A stretch of DNA of 52,344 bases from Robiginitomaculum sp. (GTDB lineage: Bacteria; Pseudomonadota; Alphaproteobacteria; Caulobacterales; Maricaulaceae), in assembly GCA_002733495.1 (NCBI GenBank), contig NVVV01000019.1, forward strand, positions 1 through 52,344, given 5' to 3'. Below the pieces are notes generated by a model. The model saw only the letters and a program-made list of their open reading frames with translations. It did not search any database and was not told the origin of the DNA. Each line of letters opens with the position of its first letter. The first letter of the stretch is position 1. The translations under genes and the position numbers were made by a program. Below, piece after piece: positions 50,329-52,344 of the stretch.

Positions 50329-52311
50329 ATGTTTACAAAAATTCTTATTGCGAACCGGGGCGAAATTGCAGTGCGGATTATTCGTGCGTGCAAAAAGTTG
50401 TCGGTGAAAAGTGTCGCCATTTATTCTGATGCAGACGCCAATTCGCTGGCCGTTGAACTGGCCGATGAAGCGGTGCTTATCGGTGCGGCCCCGGCATCGG
50501 AAAGCTATCTGGACATCGACAAGGTGGTTGCGGCCGCCAAAAGGACCGGGGCCGAGGCCGTGCATCCGGGCTTTGGCTTTTTGTCAGAGAACGCCGTTTT
50601 TGCTCAGCGTCTGGAAAAGGAAGGCATTGCCTTCATTGGGCCAAACACCAAAGCCATCGAGATCATGGGCGATAAAATTGCCTCTAAGAAATTTGCGAAC
50701 AAGGCTGGGGTCAACACCGTGCCTGGCCATATGAGCCTGATCGAAGACCCGGAAGAGGCGGTCAAAATTGCCAGAAAAGTTGGCTTTCCAGTAATGATTA
50801 AAGCCTCTGCCGGGGGCGGTGGCAAGGGCATGCGTGTTGCCTGGGACGAGGATGAAGCGCGCGAGGGCTTTACCTCTGCGCGCAATGAGGCCCGTACCGC
50901 CTTTGGCGATGAGCGGATTTTTATCGAGCGATTTATCACCGAGCCACGTCATATAGAAATTCAGGTTCTGGGCGATAAGCACGGTAATATTATTCACCTT
51001 AACGAGCGTGAGTGCTCGATCCAGCGGCGCAATCAAAAAGTTATCGAAGAGGCACCATCGCCATTTCTGGACGAGAAAACCCGCGCGGCCATGGGGGCGC
51101 AGGCCATCGCTTTGGCCGCTGCGGTGGATTATGACAGCGCTGGAACGGTGGAATTTATTGTCGACAAGGATCGTAATTTCTTCTTTCTGGAAATGAATAC
51201 GCGCTTGCAGGTTGAACACCCGGTCAGCGAGATGATCACCGGCGTTGATCTGGTGGAACAAATGATGCGGGTGGCTGCAGGCGAGACTTTATCGCTAAGC
51301 CAAAAGGACATTGGCATCAAGGGCTGGGCACTGGAAAGTCGTATTTATGCCGAAGACCCATACCGCAACTTCCTGCCCTCGATTGGTCGTTTGAACCGCT
51401 TTGCCCCGCCCGAAGAGTCTGATGCGGTACGGCTGGATTCCGGCGTGCGGGCCGGTGATGATGTATCTATTTTCTATGATCCGATGTTGGCCAAGCTGGT
51501 CACGCATGGCAAAGACCGCGCGGCGGCTTTGACAGCAATGCAAAGCGCGCTGGATCATTTTGATATTGCCGGCGTGCAATCTAATATTCCATTCTTAAGT
51601 GCGGTGATTGCCCAAGGTCGGTTTCAGTCCGGAAATATCAATACCGCCTATATTGCAGATGAATTCCCCGATGGGTTTCACGGTATTGAGCCGGATAAAG
51701 CGGCAAGGCATCTGCTGTGCGCCACTGGGGCCTATATGCATGTCATTCTGCAGGAGCGCGCCGCGCATATCAGCGGACGAATGACCCCTGTAGAGGCCTT
51801 GCCCGAGGATTGGGTGGTGCTGCTGGACCGTCAGGCCCATGCTATAAAAATTCGTCTGAACGAAGAGGGCGCAGAGGTCATGCTGGACACGGTCTGGCAT
51901 GATCTGCAAAGCACCTGGTCACCGACGCAGCATGTTTTTGAAGGCGTGCTGGATGATGCGCCTTTTGCGCTGACTCTTGAGACTGAGACCGAAGGGGTGT
52001 TGCTGCGTTATCGCGGCATATCGGTTCGCGCCATTGTCAGTTCACCACGCGGGGCGGAACTGCATGCGCTGCTACCAGAAAAAGAAAAAACTGATACTGG
52101 CCAGCATATCCTCAGCCCCATGCCAGGCCGTGTGGTCCTGGTTGAGGTTGAAGTGGGGCAGGAGGTCAAGAGCGGCGAGCCGGTGCTGGTGGTTGAGGCC
52201 ATGAAAATGGAAAATATAATCCGTGCCGAGCGCGATGGCGTTATCGGCGAGATTCACGTCAACGGCGGCGATAATGTTGCCGCTGACGAAGTGCTGATCA
52301 GCTATGAATGA
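50329..52311 (+). CDS. pccA: Propionyl-CoA carboxylase alpha subunit (biotin carboxylase + BCCP)
   Basis: A 660-residue protein. The ATG at 50329 is used; an in-frame TTG at 50317 is less likely. Domain order: biotin carboxylase N-terminal domain (KILIANRGEIAVRIIRACKK), an ATP-grasp domain with the Gly-rich loop KASAGGGGKGMRV, the catalytic ECSIQRRNQKVIEEAPSP and EMNTRLQVEHPVSE segments, then the C-terminal carboxylase part (about 330-450), a BT-like connector (about 490-580), and a biotinyl domain with the biotinylated Lys626 in EAMKMENII. It carboxylates biotin for PccB. Confidence 0.94.
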   Translation: MFTKILIANRGEIAVRIIRACKKLSVKSVAIYSDADANSLAVELADEAVLIGAAPASESYLDIDKVVAAAKRTGAEAVHPGFGFLSENAVFAQRLEKEGIAFIGPNTKAIEIMGDKIASKKFANKAGVNTVPGHMSLIEDPEEAVKIARKVGFPVMIKASAGGGGKGMRVAWDEDEAREGFTSARNEARTAFGDERIFIERFITEPRHIEIQVLGDKHGNIIHLNERECSIQRRNQKVIEEAPSPFLDEKTRAAMGAQAIALAAAVDYDSAGTVEFIVDKDRNFFFLEMNTRLQVEHPVSEMITGVDLVEQMMRVAAGETLSLSQKDIGIKGWALESRIYAEDPYRNFLPSIGRLNRFAPPEESDAVRLDSGVRAGDDVSIFYDPMLAKLVTHGKDRAAALTAMQSALDHFDIAGVQSNIPFLSAVIAQGRFQSGNINTAYIADEFPDGFHGIEPDKAARHLLCATGAYMHVILQERAAHISGRMTPVEALPEDWVVLLDRQAHAIKIRLNEEGAEVMLDTVWHDLQSTWSPTQHVFEGVLDDAPFALTLETETEGVLLRYRGISVRAIVSSPRGAELHALLPEKEKTDTGQHILSPMPGRVVLVEVEVGQEVKSGEPVLVVEAMKMENIIRAERDGVIGEIHVNGGDNVAADEVLISYE

Positions 52312-52344
52312 ATGTGGACATAAGAAAAACCCCGGTAGATTATT

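Noticed and set aside
1-52344. CRISPR arrays and rRNA genes
   Set aside because: No regular repeat-spacer pattern and no rRNA-like stretch was seen; the tandem 9-mers at 24018-24044 have no spacers.

Overview
The window holds most of an integrated temperate phage (about 1-38,045) followed by about 14 kb of host chromosome (about 38,050-52,344). The host looks like an alphaproteobacterium. This is inferred from the gene families (PccA/PccB, Tgt, TetA-like MFS), the tRNA promoter style and the GC-rich code; I cannot name a genus. The prophage is a podovirus. Read right to left on the minus strand, its late genes run: small and large terminase, a T7/BPP-1-type portal, a Bbp19-like protein, scaffold, capsid, a small head protein, tail tubes A and B, a gp13-like GNAT protein, gp14/15/16-like ejection proteins, a T7-gp17-type tailspike and further tail genes. 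The left prophage end, and any lysis genes, lie beyond base 1.

Phage layout from the right: an intact tRNA-Lys(TTT) at 38,023-38,098 marks the attachment site. Next to it are a tyrosine recombinase (36,554-37,900) and three small rightward genes that include an AlpA-like candidate excisionase. A control region at 34,612-35,727 holds a CI-like repressor, a small convergent membrane protein and two related operator-like inverted repeats. A long leftward early operon (34,611 to about 26,280) carries a Cro-like regulator, a DnaA-domain-IV-like protein, a Toprim primase, a helicase, a DNA adenine methylase and small unknown genes, one of them frameshifted. A short rightward cassette (24,745-26,098) encodes an ArdC-type anti-restriction protein, a 36-codon ORF and a small HTH-like protein. 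Between this cassette and the late operon is about 860 bp of non-coding DNA with an array of TGTAACGCT repeats.

In the middle of the ejection-protein genes sits a probable moron: a secreted AT-rich protein (7,140-7,775) with its own terminator, a small helical protein, short repeated units and REP-like palindromes. Two families of REP-like repeat are scattered through both prophage and host DNA. In several phage genes they supply the last or first codons.

The host part reads: tRNA-Lys, TetA-type MFS exporter and overlapping tgt, two secreted or lipoproteins of unknown role, pccB, a REP cluster, a small unknown gene, a UspA protein, two adjacent amidase-signature enzymes (the second with a Tat-like lipoprotein signal), a two-TM K+-channel-like protein, a DUF302 lipoprotein, a secreted GH5 glycosidase, and pccA. 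PccB and PccA together would make propionyl-CoA carboxylase, although their genes lie 6.6 kb apart.
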